A stretch of DNA of 64,000 nt from Rugosimonospora acidiphila (GTDB taxonomy: Bacteria; Actinomycetota; Actinomycetes; Mycobacteriales; Micromonosporaceae): contig NZ_BAABJQ010000002.1 of assembly GCF_039543385.1 (NCBI RefSeq), forward strand, positions 186,001-250,000, read 5' to 3'. Shown here piece after piece: positions 8,321 to 16,203 of this stretch. The notes under the pieces are model-generated. The model made no database searches, was not told the origin of the DNA, and worked only from the letters and a program-made list of their open reading frames with translations. The position numbers and the translations under genes are program-made. Positions within the stretch are counted from its first letter, which is position 1. Each line of letters begins with the position of its first letter.

Positions 8321-9319
8321 TTACTGGCGATGCTCACGGGCTGGGCGACCGGCGGCGAAAACCGGCGGCAGCCCGCACGCGGCGAACAGGTCCGGGTCGA
8401 GGAAGGCGACGACGCCGGCGATCCCCGCGGCGGTGACCGTCAACACCTGGATCGCGTGCGGCCGGTACACGCCGTCACGGTCACGCGCGTAGGAAGCGAA
8501 GGCGGGCTGACCGTTGACGCCGATCGGGACCAGCCGGTGGACCTCGGGTCCCAGAACTCGGGTGGCGAGGAACCGCACCACGGTGTCCCGGCCGGCGAAC
8601 CACGCCGGGATCGGCGGCATCTCCCAGGTCACGTCGTCGGTCAGCACCGCCGTGAGCGCGGCGATGTCGGCGTTCTGGAACGCCGTGGCGTACCGGTCGA
8701 GCAGCGCCCGCCGGCTCGGGTCGGTCGGCTCGCGCAGCCCCTCCTCGGTCGGCGAGACCTGACTGAGCTGCGCCCGGGCACGCTGCAGCGCGCTGTTGAC
8801 CGCCGCGGTGCTGGTGCCGAGTACGTCGGCGACCTCTTCGGCATGCCAGGCCAGCACGTCACGCAGGATCAGCACCGCCCGTTGCCGGCCGGGGAGATGT
8901 TGCAGCGCGGCCACGAAGGCCAGCCGCGTGCTCTGCCGCGACACGACAATGTTCGCGGTGTCCACGGCGAACAGTGCGTCGGGCGCGGGTTGCAGCCACG
9001 GCGTGTCCAGCCCGCGGCGCCGGACAAGGTCGCCTCCGGTGTCGTCGCTTGGGCCGCCCAGACCCGAGGGCAACGGCCGGCGACCCACGCTCTGCAACGC
9101 CTTGAGGCATGTCCTGGTCGCGATCCGGTACAACCAGGTACGCAGCGACGAACGCCCCTCGAAGGCGCCGTATCCGCGCCACGCGTGCAGGTACGTCTCC
9201 TGGACCGCGTCCTCGGAGTCGTGGATCGAGCCCAGCATCCGGTAGCAGTGCGCGAGCAACTCGCGCCGGTAGGGCTCGCTGAGCCGGACGAACTCCTCGT
9301 TACGTGCCGCGGCCACCAT
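8321..9319 (-). CDS. ECF sigma factor with SnoaL domain (second copy)
   Basis: A 332-residue paralogue of the sigma factor at 4.5-5.4 kb, sharing RRELLAHCYRMLGS, EDAVQETYLHAWRGY and RSSLRTWLYRIAT. Region 4 is at LPGRQRAVLILRDVLAWHAEEV. The C-terminal SnoaL-like domain begins near LDRYATAFQNADIAALTAVL. The ATG at 9319 follows the stop of a 55-residue membrane peptide gene as TGAACATG, so translation is coupled. A long upstream extension is open but has no start signal. It is likely to respond to stress, through the SnoaL domain or the small membrane partner. Confidence 0.88.
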   Translation of the reverse strand: MVAAARNEEFVRLSEPYRRELLAHCYRMLGSIHDSEDAVQETYLHAWRGYGAFEGRSSLRTWLYRIATRTCLKALQSVGRRPLPSGLGGPSDDTGGDLVRRRGLDTPWLQPAPDALFAVDTANIVVSRQSTRLAFVAALQHLPGRQRAVLILRDVLAWHAEEVADVLGTSTAAVNSALQRARAQLSQVSPTEEGLREPTDPSRRALLDRYATAFQNADIAALTAVLTDDVTWEMPPIPAWFAGRDTVVRFLATRVLGPEVHRLVPIGVNGQPAFASYARDRDGVYRPHAIQVLTVTAAGIAGVVAFLDPDLFAACGLPPVFAAGRPAREHRQ

Positions 9320-9321
9320 GT

Positions 9322-9489
9322 TCAGGCCGCCGGCCAGAGCATGGCCGACATGACACAGGCCATGACCGCGTGGGCCAGATGCGAGACCCGGGATCGGGTC
9401 GCGGCATTGGAGTTCGGGCGCACCGCCTGAACTCCGAACCACAGTCCGATCGCGGCGAACAGCCAGCTCAGTGGTACGGATTCGATCAT
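9322..9489 (-). CDS. Small DUF5134-like membrane peptide
   Basis: A 55-residue product with two short hydrophobic segments: PLSWLFAAIGLWFGVQAV and LAHAVMACVMSAMLWPA. The spacing and the SHLAHAVMACVMSAMLW motif resemble the first two helices of actinobacterial DUF5134 proteins, which are normally about three times longer, so this is a short version or a truncation. ATG 9489 has an AGAGGAG site. It is coupled to the sigma factor and could act as its membrane partner, but that is only inferred from position. Confidence 0.5.
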   Translation of the reverse strand: MIESVPLSWLFAAIGLWFGVQAVRPNSNAATRSRVSHLAHAVMACVMSAMLWPAA

Positions 9490-9559
9490 CACGGAACTCC
9501 TCTGGTCGGTACCCGGGGTGGGCTGCTGACGGCCGGCCACCCCGGGTACCGGTCGTGCC

Positions 9560-10300
9560 TCAGTGGTGGAGGTGGGTGTGCTCGGGCCGAGCCTCCGCGG
9601 TGCCGTAGGTGTCGTGGTAAGGGAATGCGTTGACGTAGCGGGTGCGGCCGCGCGGGGTCAGGTCGAGGTAGTGGTACGTGCTCAACATGACCTCGGCACC
9701 CCGCCCATAGGTCGTGTAGGTGTGGAAGATCGCGTCGTCCTCGCGGACAAAGACGCTCATCGCCTGACCGTCGCCGTTGATGACGTACGCCAGACCCTCC
9801 CGTTCCAGGGTCGCCTTGTCCTTGTAGTTGTACTCGACCGGAGCGATCGACTCGTCGTTGGTCACATGGAAGTCGTAGTTGAAGTCACTGCCGGCCGAGG
9901 AGTACCACGGCACCGTCCAACCCATCCGCGCCCGCCACCGTTCAAGCTTGGCCAACGGCGCGCGGGAGACGAGGGCGAACGTGGTGTCCTCTGCGTGCAG
10001 GTGCTCCAGCCGGCCGACGTTGTCCACGGCGTAGGAGCAACTCGGACAGCCGTCTTCCCAGTCAGGGTGGAACATGAAGTGGTAAACGATGAGCTGGCCG
10101 CGGCCCTCGAACAGGTCGGAGAGGCTTACCGGACCGGCCGCGCCCTCGAAGGCGTAGTCCTTGTCGACCCTGACCATCGGTAGTTCGCGCCGCGTGGCGG
10201 TGACCGCGTCCTGCGCCCGCATCACCTCCTTCTCCCGCGCGAGCAGGTCCAGCCTGGCCTCCAGCCATTCGGTTCGGGACACGACCCGTGGAATGCTCAC
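9560..10300 (-). CDS. DUF899 thioredoxin-fold family protein
   Basis: A 246-residue member of the DUF899 family, a thioredoxin-like fold of unknown activity that is common in actinomycetes. Characteristic motifs are RRELPMVRVDKDYAFEG, the peroxiredoxin-like stretch YHFMFHPDWEDGCPSCSY with a CxxC, and NYDFHVTNDE. GTG 10300 with GAGAGG upstream fits the family start; the longer upstream frame is not typical. It lies 26 bases downstream of the small ABM-like gene on the same strand, so the two are probably co-transcribed. A redox role is likely but unproven. Confidence 0.82.
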   Translation of the reverse strand: MSIPRVVSRTEWLEARLDLLAREKEVMRAQDAVTATRRELPMVRVDKDYAFEGAAGPVSLSDLFEGRGQLIVYHFMFHPDWEDGCPSCSYAVDNVGRLEHLHAEDTTFALVSRAPLAKLERWRARMGWTVPWYSSAGSDFNYDFHVTNDESIAPVEYNYKDKATLEREGLAYVINGDGQAMSVFVREDDAIFHTYTTYGRGAEVMLSTYHYLDLTPRGRTRYVNAFPYHDTYGTAEARPEHTHLHH

Positions 10301-10326
10301 GATCTTTTCCCTCTCATACCCTCTCG

Positions 10327-10632
10327 TCAATCCTGAAGCAACCGGTAGGAACCAACCAGCGTGGCCCCGGCCCGGACCACCGGGCCGGCCAGGCGCTCGG
10401 CCATCCCACGCTGGAACTCCGCGAACGCGCCGCAACGTGCCAACGGATTGTCGTCACCCTCGTTGATCGTGAGGTGGACGAAGTCCAGTCCCCCGTCCAG
10501 CTGGAACGCCGCGTACCGCAACCCCGCCGGGTTCGACTCATTCAGTTCGCGGAAGACCCGCGCGATCAACTGCTGGTTCTGCGCCGCGGCGTCAGCGCGC
10601 GTCGTGTACCGGACCACAACTGTCTCGCTCAT
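10327..10632 (-). CDS. Small ABM-like (ferredoxin-fold) protein
   Basis: A 101-residue protein starting MSETVVVRYTTR at ATG 10632, with an AGGAGAGG site. The pattern of a beta strand (VVVRYTT), helix (QQLIARVFRELNE), strand pair (GLRYAAFQLDGG, DFVHLTI) and helix (FQRGMAERL) fits the antibiotic-biosynthesis-monooxygenase / dimeric alpha-beta barrel fold. No catalytic residue can be named. It is first in a two-gene unit with the DUF899 gene. Confidence 0.55.
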   Translation of the reverse strand: MSETVVVRYTTRADAAAQNQQLIARVFRELNESNPAGLRYAAFQLDGGLDFVHLTINEGDDNPLARCGAFAEFQRGMAERLAGPVVRAGATLVGSYRLLQD

Positions 10633-10747
10633 ACGGCAACCTCTCCTTCTCGACATGGACCTTGGCCGACGGCGGCACCCACCCGCCGACCGTTCACCGA
10701 TGCAGAGTCGCCGGCGCCCCGAAATTCATCGCCGGGACCTCAAGGAG

Positions 10748-11526
10748 TGACGCTGCTCACTGCTGCGGTACCGGCTCGGGTGTCTCCCGGGCGATGGGAG
10801 ACCTTCACCATCGCCGACCGCTACCACTCATCGGTGCTCGGCCCCACCATGCCCAACCGGCTCATGTGGTCCACCGGCGGCATCGACCAGCAAGGTCTCG
10901 CCGGCGGCCCCTTCCTCGAGACGGCCATGAACTACATGAGCCTGACCTACGAGACCGGGGCCGAGACGCTCTACAAGGCCGGGATCAGCGTCAAGCAGTA
11001 CAACTGCGATGGACGCTTCGACGAGCTGGGGGCCTGCTGGTTCCTGTTCGACCAGGTCTGGAACAACAAGCTTCCCAAGGACCTGCTGAACAGGATCCGG
11101 ACCGGCTCCACCGACTTCCTGTTCGGTGACGGCACCCCCGGGGCATCGGCGACCCGCTGGCGCCCATCCAGCCGACGGAGCGGTTGAAGGCCTTCCAGGA
11201 GGCCCTGGTCGGTCGGCGGGAAGATCTTTTCCGAGGTCAGCAACCACACCTCCTGCCTGCGGCTGATCGAGTCGGTGTCCGTCGCCGGCGGCCTTTCGGG
11301 CAACGGCCCGGTCGTCTTCCCGAACATCACCCGGTGGCGCCGGCAGACCTTCAGCGACCTCACCGGCGCGCTCTCGGGACGCCAGCAGCCGGCCCCGTCC
11401 AACCCCGAGTTCGACCCGGCGACCCGGGCGGCCAACGTCGCCGCCCAGCAGGCGGCCTCGACGCTGCCGCCGTTCCCAGGCGCGGACCAGACCAAGCCGA
11501 AGCAGGTCAAGAAGCCGCACGCCTGA
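10748..11526 (+). pseudogene. Phospholipase C (phosphoesterase family) remnant
   Basis: Three frames carry successive parts of a bacterial phosphocholine/acid-phosphatase-type phospholipase C. The first has FTIADRYHSSVLGPTMPNRL and AGISVKQYNCDGRFDELG, matching the family's D-x-Y-H-x-S-x-x-G-P-T-x-P-N-R region. The second has IGDPLAPIQPTERLKAFQ. The third has FSEVSNHTSCLRLIE, then GPVVFPNITRWRRQTFSDLT, the family's conserved C-terminus. Frame changes fall near 11144 and 11213, and the N-terminal catalytic half is missing. The gene is therefore truncated and frameshifted. Part of this could be sequence error, but the missing N-terminus could not. Confidence 0.65.
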
Positions 11527-11668
11527 TCCCGAACGGGCCACGCCTGGCACGCGGCGTCCCGCGGGCGGCTCGCGCCGACCGGCGGGACGCCGCGGCCCTC
11601 CCGTGGGTTCGCCGTCAACCAAGCTCATCTCTACCGCGAACGGGGGCCGGTTCGTCAGGCCGCGGGTC

Positions 11669-11953
11669 CTACCCGCGGGAGGAGGGGATGTCCCTCTGGA
11701 TTTTCGGCGGGTCCGGCGGGCGCGGAACAAAGTCGCGAAGAAACTGCGCGTCGCGCCGCCTCCGCCGCCGAACAAGGGTTCCGATGGTCGTCCCGATGGC
11801 CGAGCCAAGCACCGCGGCCAGCACAACCTCCAGCGACCACCCAACGGAACGGTGCATCTCGTTACGTTGCACAAGGTAAAGGCCTACACAAATCGCGATG
11901 GCAAAGACGATAGAGACGGCCCAGAGAATCTTGCGAGCACCTGACGATCGCAT
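11669..11953 (-). CDS. Small two-helix membrane protein
   Basis: A 94-residue protein with a basic N-terminus (MRSSGARK), a first membrane segment ILWAVSIVFAIAICVGLYLV and a second SLEVVLAAVLGSAIGTTIGTLV. It ends in an Arg-rich, proline-containing cytoplasmic tail (RRRRRRDAQF and PRPPDPP). I recognise no family. It stands alone between the phospholipase remnant and an empty stretch. Confidence 0.5.
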   Translation of the reverse strand: MRSSGARKILWAVSIVFAIAICVGLYLVQRNEMHRSVGWSLEVVLAAVLGSAIGTTIGTLVRRRRRRDAQFLRDFVPRPPDPPKIQRDIPSSRG

Positions 11954-12331
11954 CGACAGCCCTTCCCTGCGAATGGACTGATGCTATGCCGCCGCCGCCA
12001 GTAACGGAGATGTCCGCGCGGTGACCGTCAATCGAATTCCGGTCGAGTCGCCGGCCCCCGCGACCACCGTCCGGAGTGGGCACTCGGCTACCGTGCCGCC
12101 GGCAGTCAGCGCGCCATCGGCTGGCGAACAACCGCATTGACGCTCAACGGGCACCGCCGAGGTTGGGTCAGGCAGGGCGTGCTGGGAGCGCAGGGCGGGC
12201 AGCGTAGCTTCCCGGGAAGCACCACCAGACGCGCGCCGGCGTCGGCGGCCCGACCAACCAATCCCGCTACGGTCGCCGCGGCCGAGACCGTACCCGGTAG
12301 CGGACCGATTGACAGATGATCGATACCGCTG
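11954..12331. other. Intergenic stretch without a recognised gene
   Basis: The frames here are short, overlap each other on both strands and lack initiation signals or family resemblance. It lies between two minus-strand genes and should contain the promoter of the small membrane protein. Confidence 0.45.
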
Positions 12332-12961
12332 TCAGCCGTGGAGCCGCTGCGGCCAGTAGAGCTGGCCATCGTCACCGACGAAGACGAGACCGACGAGCAG
12401 GTGCGACACGTCGACCGGCGCCGCGGCGTCAGTGCGTCTAGCCGGATCGCCAGAATCGGCGCTGGGAAACACTGCGACGAAGGTCACCGTCGTGGCTCCG
12501 GAAGCAACCAAGACCGACAGATCCTCGCCGGTCTCCCACCAGGAGCCGTCCCGGTACGTCGCGCCGGCGCCCCGCAACCAGGAATAACGCGCCGCGACCT
12601 TGGTGTCCCAGGGGCTCGATCCGACGGCGACCCCCGCGCTGCCGGTCGTGATGTAAGACGGCTTCGCATGCGTACGCTCGTCGATCACGTACAGGCTGAA
12701 GTAGCCGACCGACCTCGGCGGTCTCCGCCACCTGACCTCGCCCGCGATCAGTTGCCCGCCCGTCCCGATCAGCGGAGCGTTCACCGCTGGCCCCAAGAAT
12801 GCCTGGGCCTGTTCGTTGGTGACCGGACGAAGCGTGGCCGACGCGTGAAGAGCGGATGGCCGGTACGGCGGATGGTTGTGCCACCACCGCTGGGTGAGCA
12901 CCGCGCCCGCGGCAACGGCCGCGACGACACTGAAGACGATCAAGGTGCGGACGCGGGTCAC
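12332..12961 (-). CDS. Membrane-anchored hypothetical protein
   Basis: A 209-residue protein with an uncleaved-looking N-terminal membrane anchor (TLIVFSVVAAVAAGAVL, residues 6-22), followed by an extracytoplasmic domain. The domain has regular alternating strands such as VGYFSLYVIDERT, GSWWETGEDLSVLVASGATTVTFVAVF and HLLVGLVFVGDDGQLYW, suggesting a beta-rich fold. I do not recognise the family. It begins at ATG 12961; the 228 bases upstream are shared with the divergent NUDIX gene. Confidence 0.6.
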   Translation of the reverse strand: MTRVRTLIVFSVVAAVAAGAVLTQRWWHNHPPYRPSALHASATLRPVTNEQAQAFLGPAVNAPLIGTGGQLIAGEVRWRRPPRSVGYFSLYVIDERTHAKPSYITTGSAGVAVGSSPWDTKVAARYSWLRGAGATYRDGSWWETGEDLSVLVASGATTVTFVAVFPSADSGDPARRTDAAAPVDVSHLLVGLVFVGDDGQLYWPQRLHG

Positions 12962-13189
12962 GGCGCGACGCAGACCAGTGACGCGTCTCTACTGAACATT
13001 CCACTCGTGAACATTCGTCGCCGACATCGCACCATTGACGCTCTCGGGGGCATAACGGGCCCCAATTAGCTTAAGGGAATCGCGGCCAAGCCGACAACGT
13101 CACGCAGCACCCGAGCGCAGTTGGGGTCGATACCGACACGAGGTCGGTCAAGTCCGGGGACCCGTCGGCGGTCGTGCCAGAATCACCGC

Positions 13190-13756
13190 GTGCGGTCTTC
13201 CGTTGCCACGGTGCGCGACATCATCCGCGGGCTCGTTCCCGGCGATTCGCTGGAGGCCGAGCACCAGTCGGACACGCTGCGTTGGCTGCGGAGCACCGAT
13301 GATGTCTTTCGACGGGTCAAGCCGGCAACGCCACCACGTCATCTGGTCGCCTACATCGTGCCGGTCGACCCGACCGACGGCAGCGTTCTCCTGGTGGATC
13401 ACATCAATGCCGGCCTGTGGTTGCCGCCCGGTGGGCACGTCGAACCCGACGAACATCCCGCGCGGACCGCGCGCCGGGAGGCGCGGGAGGAACTCGGTAT
13501 CGACGCCGACCGTGGCCGCTTCGACGAACGGCCCACCTTTCTCACCGTCACCCGTACCGTCGGCCTTGACCACGGCCACACGGATGTGAGCGTGTGGTTC
13601 CTCGTCCACTGTCGCCGGGGAATGCCTCTCGAACTGGACCGGAATGAGTTCCGGGAAGCCCGGTGGTGGTCTCCATCGGAGCTCGAGGCCGGCGACCCCG
13701 GGCAATTTGATCCACATTTCGCCCGATTTTTGTCCAAGACCAAGCAGCGGGTGTAA
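13190..13756 (+). CDS. NUDIX hydrolase
   Basis: A 188-residue NUDIX protein. The complete Nudix box is present at GGHVEPDEHPARTARREA followed by REELGI (consensus G-x5-E-x7-REUXEEXGU), giving the Mg2+ site for hydrolysis of a nucleoside-diphosphate-linked substrate. The N-terminal 60 residues (VRDIIRGLVPGDSLEAEHQ) form the helical lead usual in this ADP-ribose/8-oxo-dGTP-like subgroup. I chose GTG 13190, where the family similarity begins; no strong ribosome binding site is visible. RidA follows 30 bases downstream, suggesting a small housekeeping operon for metabolite damage. Confidence 0.88.
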   Translation: MRSSVATVRDIIRGLVPGDSLEAEHQSDTLRWLRSTDDVFRRVKPATPPRHLVAYIVPVDPTDGSVLLVDHINAGLWLPPGGHVEPDEHPARTARREAREELGIDADRGRFDERPTFLTVTRTVGLDHGHTDVSVWFLVHCRRGMPLELDRNEFREARWWSPSELEAGDPGQFDPHFARFLSKTKQRV

Positions 13757-13786
13757 ACCCTGGTTCAAGAACAGCAAGGAGACGCC

Positions 13787-14197
13787 ATGGCCACCATCAC
13801 CCCCATCTCGGCCGAGAATGCCGCCCCGTTCACCCTCAACGGGGTGCCGGTACACGGATCGCAGGCAGTCCTGGTCGACTGCGGCACCCACCGGCTGCTG
13901 TACACCTCGGGTCAGGTCGCCCCCGCCGGCCCGGACGGACGCGGCGACATTGAGACACAGGTCCGGCAGGTGCTGGACCGGGTGCGGGGACTCGTCGAGG
14001 CCGCCGGCGGTCAGCTGACCGACGTGGCGAAGCTGATGGCCTGGGCGCCGCGCCGGGAAGACGTCGCGGTCTACGCCTCGGTACGCAAGGAGTACTTCAG
14101 CCACGCCCCAGCCAGCACCACCGTGATCAGCGAACTGGTCGAGCCCGACATCCTCATCGAGGTCGAGGCAATCGCGGTGATCTCGCCCGCTCGCTGA
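13787..14197 (+). CDS. RidA family protein, possibly lacking the substrate arginine
   Basis: A 136-residue YjgF/YER057c/UK114 (Rid) protein; family members hydrolyse reactive enamines/imines or act as trimeric binding proteins. The core LLYTSGQVAPAGPDGRGDIE, the helix QVLDRVRGLVEAAGG and the C-terminal ILIEVEAIAVI are standard. In active RidA proteins an Arg precedes the strand in the P-A-R-S/T motif; here that stretch reads HAPASTTVISELV, with Ser at the Arg position. Imine deaminase activity is therefore doubtful, and it may belong to a Rid subfamily with another role. ATG 13787 has AAGGAG; co-transcribed with the NUDIX gene. Confidence 0.85.
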   Translation: MATITPISAENAAPFTLNGVPVHGSQAVLVDCGTHRLLYTSGQVAPAGPDGRGDIETQVRQVLDRVRGLVEAAGGQLTDVAKLMAWAPRREDVAVYASVRKEYFSHAPASTTVISELVEPDILIEVEAIAVISPAR

Positions 14198-14328
14198 GCC
14201 GACTGCCCGAGTCCCGCGGATCCCGTCGGAAAGGCCTTCCTGTCCCGGCGGGCAGCCGGAGCCGTGCCGGGTCACGTCGGTCGAATCAGGCAACGGCAGC
14301 CTGGCAGACGCGGCGGGCCGTCACCGGT

Positions 14329-15153
14329 GTGAAACCGCTCGCGTGGACATCGGTGCGCCAGTTACGATCCGCGTTCGTGACGATCGACGTCGCCGGTGCA
14401 CCGGCCGTGCTGACATCTCGGCACGCCACCGAGGTCGCCGCCCGGCGCGGAACTGTGCTGGTCTACCACGGCTTCGGCGGTGACAAGCTGGGACTCGAGC
14501 ACCTCGCCGGGGCGCTCGCGGATGCCGGCTTCCTCGCCATCAGCGTCGACATCGTCGGGCACGGTGACCGCCGTCTTCCCGATTGGGACGAGGTTTTCTC
14601 GGACAAGCGTTGGGCCGAGGACGAGCACGCGACCGAGGCCAGATATCTCGCGCTCCTCACGGCGACGGCGGCCGAAGTCCCAGTGATCGTCGATGAACTC
14701 GTCGCGCTCGGCTGGGCCCACGAAGGCCGGCTGGGCATCACCGGCCGTTCCATGGGCGGCGAGGTCAGCTACGCGGCGATCCTGAAGGAGCCGCGCATCC
14801 GTGCGGCGGCGCCGATGGTCGGATCGCCGCAATGGACGCTGCCGTGGCCGGACAGCCCGCATCTGCACGCCCGGCGGTTTTACCCTGTCCCGATTTTGTC
14901 GCACAGCGCCGAGTTGGACGAGTCCGTCCCTGCGCATGACATCCGGGACTTCCGCGACCGGCTTGCGCCCCTGTATGCCGAGTGCCCCGAGCGTTTGCGC
15001 TACATCGAGTACCCGGGCGTCGGCCACCTCCTGACGCCGGAGCTGTGGCAGGAGGCGTACCAGCGAGTGGTGGCCTGGTTTCAGCGCTGGCTCGGACCGG
15101 CCGGTGACCCGCCGCTGTCGGCGGCGCCTGGGACGAGGGTCTTTTCGCGCTGA
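14329..15153 (+). CDS. Alpha/beta hydrolase
   Basis: A 274-residue serine hydrolase of the dienelactone/prolyl-oligopeptidase-like type. The oxyanion strand is GTVLVYHGFGGDK. The nucleophile elbow is GRSMGG, with Ser at residue 141. The acid is probably the Asp in AELDESVP and the base the His in YPGVGHLLTPE. The fit suggests an esterase or acyl-peptide hydrolase acting on small molecules in the cytoplasm. GTG 14329 is used; a later GTG at about residue 17 (VTIDVAG) is possible. The gene is monocistronic. Confidence 0.85.
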   Translation: MKPLAWTSVRQLRSAFVTIDVAGAPAVLTSRHATEVAARRGTVLVYHGFGGDKLGLEHLAGALADAGFLAISVDIVGHGDRRLPDWDEVFSDKRWAEDEHATEARYLALLTATAAEVPVIVDELVALGWAHEGRLGITGRSMGGEVSYAAILKEPRIRAAAPMVGSPQWTLPWPDSPHLHARRFYPVPILSHSAELDESVPAHDIRDFRDRLAPLYAECPERLRYIEYPGVGHLLTPELWQEAYQRVVAWFQRWLGPAGDPPLSAAPGTRVFSR

Positions 15154-15176
15154 CCCGCGCATCACGCCCGGCCGCG

Positions 15177-15962
15177 CTACCCGCCACAGGACCCGACGTT
15201 GACGAACCGGAGATCCGGCCGTCCGATCAGGGTGCGGGCGAACATCTCCTCGTGCGCGGACGAGCCGACCGGCCGCGCCCGACCAAATGGTCGGCGGCGC
15301 CGAAGAACTCGAGCAGCCCGAAGGCAGACTGCCGATCGATGTGCGGCACGCCGCGAAGCTCGACCGGTGGCCCGGCCACCATGGAGGCACGCGCCGCTAC
15401 GAGCTGAGCGTCGTACTCGGCAAAGCCTGACGGCGCACTGCGCAGCTGTTGAACCTGTGCTGGTAGTGGGCACACAGGTTGAGCAGTGGGCCTTTCCTGG
15501 GCACCGCCACGAGCATCAACGTATTGATACGGCGCAAACTCCGCCCACCCACGAATGGCGCGATGTCCGTGACCGATTGGTTCGCGGAACGTCTCGGCGC
15601 GGACCGGACCCGTCAGCGCTAAATGCCCGTTAATGATCAGCAATAAATCCGCCCACGCCGCAAACAGCAGCAGTAGGACGAACGGACCGAAAAGCCAACC
15701 GGTGAGCGCGGCCACAGACCCCGCCACCATCGCCCTACTACCTCTGCGCACCGATCAGGTCGCCGCTCGACCAGCCGGAGCACGCCAGCGCCCTCGCGGT
15801 GCATGGCCGGACCGGTCCGGGCTCGGGCTTGGCCAGTGCCGGACCCAGCCACGCGGCCAACGACACCAGTGCCGCGCCGTACCAGGCGGCCGTGACCGCG
15901 ACACTCCGCCAGGCGCAACCGGGTCGTCGCGCACCCCGGGTCGCCTCGGCATCCGCGATCAT
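15177..15962 (-). pseudogene. Membrane protein gene broken by two frameshifts
   Basis: Three minus-strand frames join into one plausible protein. From ATG 15962 the first carries a membrane helix (AAWYGAALVSLAAWLGPALA) and ends near 15738. The second, overlapping from about 15751, has a second helix pair (LTGWLFGPFVLLLLFAAWAD) and a soluble region containing SGFAEYDAQLVAARASMVAG and SAFGLLEFFGAADHL. The third gives SSAHEEMFARTLIGRPDLRF and ends VNVGSCGG at 15177. Each piece is coherent only until the next begins, which argues for frameshifts near 15745 and 15270. I recognise no family. A short plus-strand ORF (15287-15430, 47 codons) overlaps it and is probably a shadow. Confidence 0.4.
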
Positions 15963-16203
15963 GAATGAGAAGTGTAGCGAAGCGCTATTTAACCAACTCC
16001 GGGGGAAGATTTCCGAATAGCGGTGTTCGAAGAATCGGCAACCGGGACGAATACCGCTGCATCAGCCGCGGCGAACCAACCTCATGGCAGTCCGTGTGCC
16101 GCCAATCGGATCAGCGACGGCAGCCGGCCCGGCGCCATGTATCGACTTACCCATCGAAGCGGGCCTATAGTGACGGCCGCGACCACATTTCGGGGGTGGG
16201 CCG

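Noticed and set aside
10288..10750. Possible N-terminal extension of the phospholipase C remnant
   Set aside because: The in-frame sequence upstream of about 10790 is antisense to the ABM-like gene and shows no phospholipase motifs, so I treat the N-terminus as missing.
12106..12375. Minus-strand 89-codon frame in the gap near 12.2 kb
   Set aside because: It has no ribosome binding site and overlaps the end of the membrane-anchored protein gene; its composition is like other shadows.
15287..15430. 47-codon plus-strand ORF ending RRYELSVVLGKA
   Set aside because: It overlaps a coherent minus-strand protein remnant and has no ribosome binding site; the minus reading explains the region better.
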